The notes beneath the pieces are model-generated. The model was not told where the DNA came from, ran no database searches, and was given only the letters and a program-made list of their open reading frames with translations. Both the position numbers and the translations under genes were made by a program. A stretch of DNA of 64,000 bases from Ureibacillus aquaedulcis (GTDB taxonomy: Bacteria; Bacillota; Bacilli; Bacillales_A; Planococcaceae): the NCBI RefSeq assembly GCF_030418165.1, contig NZ_JAUHTQ010000004.1, forward strand, positions 230,237 to 294,236. Reading direction: 5' to 3'. Position 1 is the first letter of the stretch; each line of letters starts with the position of its first letter. Shown in pieces: positions 62,809 through 64,000 of this stretch.

Positions 62809-63714
62809 TCAATTACACCGATGATGTTCATATTGGTCTAACTGTGCACTAACACGCTCAACTTGTATGGTCGCGTGTTCAATATGAAAGTCATCATGCA
62901 ATATTTTTAAAGCATCTTTTATTACCTTATCATGTTCGTTCCGCACAATTTCTAAGTGGCAACTGACGGTTGGGAAATCCGAGGTAATACTCCACACATG
63001 AAAATCATGAATACCAACAACTCCTTGTATATTAAGCAAGGCCTCCCGGATTTGTTTGACATCTGTATTCAGCGGAGTTCCTTCCATTAATATGTGGAAG
63101 GATATGGCCGTAATTTCAAATCCATTTCTTAAAATAATGATGGAAATAAGGAGACTTGCAATTGGATCGGCTATTGACCAGCCGAACAGCAGAATTAGAA
63201 GCGAAGCGACAATAGCGCCAACCGATCCTAGTAAATCGCCCAAAACATGCATAAAAGCTGCTCGCACATTGATATTTTCGTTTGTATCGGCTCTTGTTAA
63301 AATGAAAGCAACAATAATGTTAACAATGGTACCGGTGATGGCTACTGCCAGCATACCTACACTTGAAATTTCTTCTGGATTCGCAAGTCTTTGTAAAGCC
63401 TCATAGATAATTACTAGAGCAATCCCCACTAGTAAAATACCATTAAATAATGCAGCTAAAATCTCCAGTCGTTGATAACCGAAAGTCATTTTACTATTTA
63501 CAGCTTTCTCGCCTAATTTAAAAGCCAGCAATCCTATACCTAATGACAAGGCATCACTTAGCATATGTCCAGCGTCCGATAGTAGGGTTAAACTATTGGT
63601 TAGCAACCCGCCGATGAAAACGACAATGACAAAACAAGCAATGATGAAAAAGCTAATTAATAGTGCTTTTTTATTTTTTGAATGATGATGATTATGGGAA
63701 TGAGAATGCGCCAT
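62809..63714 (-). CDS. czcD: Cation diffusion facilitator (CzcD-like)
   Basis: A 301-residue CDF exporter. His-rich N-terminus MAHSHSHNHHHS, six membrane helices, and metal-site motifs SDAGHMLSDA (helix 2, about 46-55) and HVLGDLLGS (helix 5). The cytoplasmic C-terminal domain has GIHDFHVWSITS and ends HHRCN. It exports Zn2+, Co2+ or Cd2+ in exchange for H+ or K+. GGAGG before the ATG. Monocistronic. Confidence 0.92.
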   Translation of the reverse strand: MAHSHSHNHHHSKNKKALLISFFIIACFVIVVFIGGLLTNSLTLLSDAGHMLSDALSLGIGLLAFKLGEKAVNSKMTFGYQRLEILAALFNGILLVGIALVIIYEALQRLANPEEISSVGMLAVAITGTIVNIIVAFILTRADTNENINVRAAFMHVLGDLLGSVGAIVASLLILLFGWSIADPIASLLISIIILRNGFEITAISFHILMEGTPLNTDVKQIREALLNIQGVVGIHDFHVWSITSDFPTVSCHLEIVRNEHDKVIKDALKILHDDFHIEHATIQVERVSAQLDQYEHHRCN

Positions 63715-64000
63715 TGATAGACCTCCAATTTAGTTTTGTTGAAGAGGGAAGTAGCAGTTTATTCTTGTTGGAAATTGTCCGCTCTTTTGAACCCAGATAT
63801 TTATGTTTTCTTTAAAAGGTATTCGATTGATAAACTCAGTATGCCTGTTTAATAGAAATTGTGATTGATGATTTTGATTGCCAAGTAGAGTGGAAGTGAG
63901 CCCATCCTATTGAAGTTGAAAATTATTAAAATTCAAGCTTTCATAATGCGAAATTAATGATATCTTTCTACACCATCAAAAAAATAAAAAAGGCCCAAAA
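63715..64000. other. Upstream region of the CDF gene, window end
   Basis: About 285 AT-rich bases holding the CDF promoter region. No gene seen. The final bases (AAAAAATAAAAAAGGCCC) may begin a terminator of the next gene. Confidence 0.4.

Overview
The window is AT-rich, densely coded Firmicutes DNA from an endospore former. Spore-coat genes (a CotX/CotV-domain pair next to a CotW-like gene), a Tlp-like small acid-soluble spore protein, an SLH-domain cell-wall protein, a qoxABCD quinol oxidase operon, frequent TTG starts behind strong Shine-Dalgarno sequences and a T-box leader on proS together suggest Bacillales, probably Planococcaceae/Caryophanaceae or a near relative (Lysinibacillus/Solibacillus-like). 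The genus is inference. I saw no rRNA, tRNA, CRISPR array or intact insertion sequence.

Layout. 0-4.3 kb: end of a galactarate-dehydratase-like gene, kdgD, a 2-hydroxyacid dehydrogenase and two tandem Ldh2-type dehydrogenases (sugar-acid catabolism). 4.5-9 kb: a decayed DUF7010 gene, a chemoreceptor, an SLH protein and a small membrane protein. 9-13 kb: qoxABCD on the minus strand. 13-14.6 kb: small orphan genes. 14.6-30.9 kb: a coherent catabolic island with acyl-CoA dehydrogenase, a Cys-less thiolase-fold protein plus DUF35 partner, an MFS exporter behind a structured leader, acyl-CoA ligase, a complete peptide-type ABC importer, an MBL hydrolase, SDR, two MaoC-type proteins, thiolase and a TetR regulator. 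31-38.7 kb: amidase, small lipoprotein, a GMC dehydrogenase pair, pabA/pabBC and purU. 38.7-41.3 kb: EcsC, an orphan PD-(D/E)XK-like protein and an NAD(P)-binding protein. 41.5-45.4 kb: mqo and an arsB-arsC-arsR operon. 45.5-48.7 kb: minus-strand nucleoid-associated protein, methyltransferase, luciferase-like oxidoreductase and DUF3219. 49-50.5 kb: spore crust/coat genes. 50.6-60 kb: RNase H-like protein, CoA transferase, TetM-like GTPase, Tlp, a second chemoreceptor, an MBL protein and a coiled-coil repeat protein. 60.2-62.2 kb: T-box and proS. 62.8-63.7 kb: a CDF metal exporter.

How genes work together. The island encodes every step of one CoA-dependent chain-shortening cycle: import (ABC), activation (ligase), dehydrogenation (ACAD), hydration (paired hot-dog proteins, only one with the catalytic Asp/His), hydroxyacyl oxidation (SDR), thiolysis (thiolase), plus a possible retro-aldolase pair (thiolase-like/DUF35). 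Two TetR-type palindromes and two cre-like sites lie in its upstream regions. This is the best candidate for an undescribed system in the window; its substrate cannot be read from the sequence.
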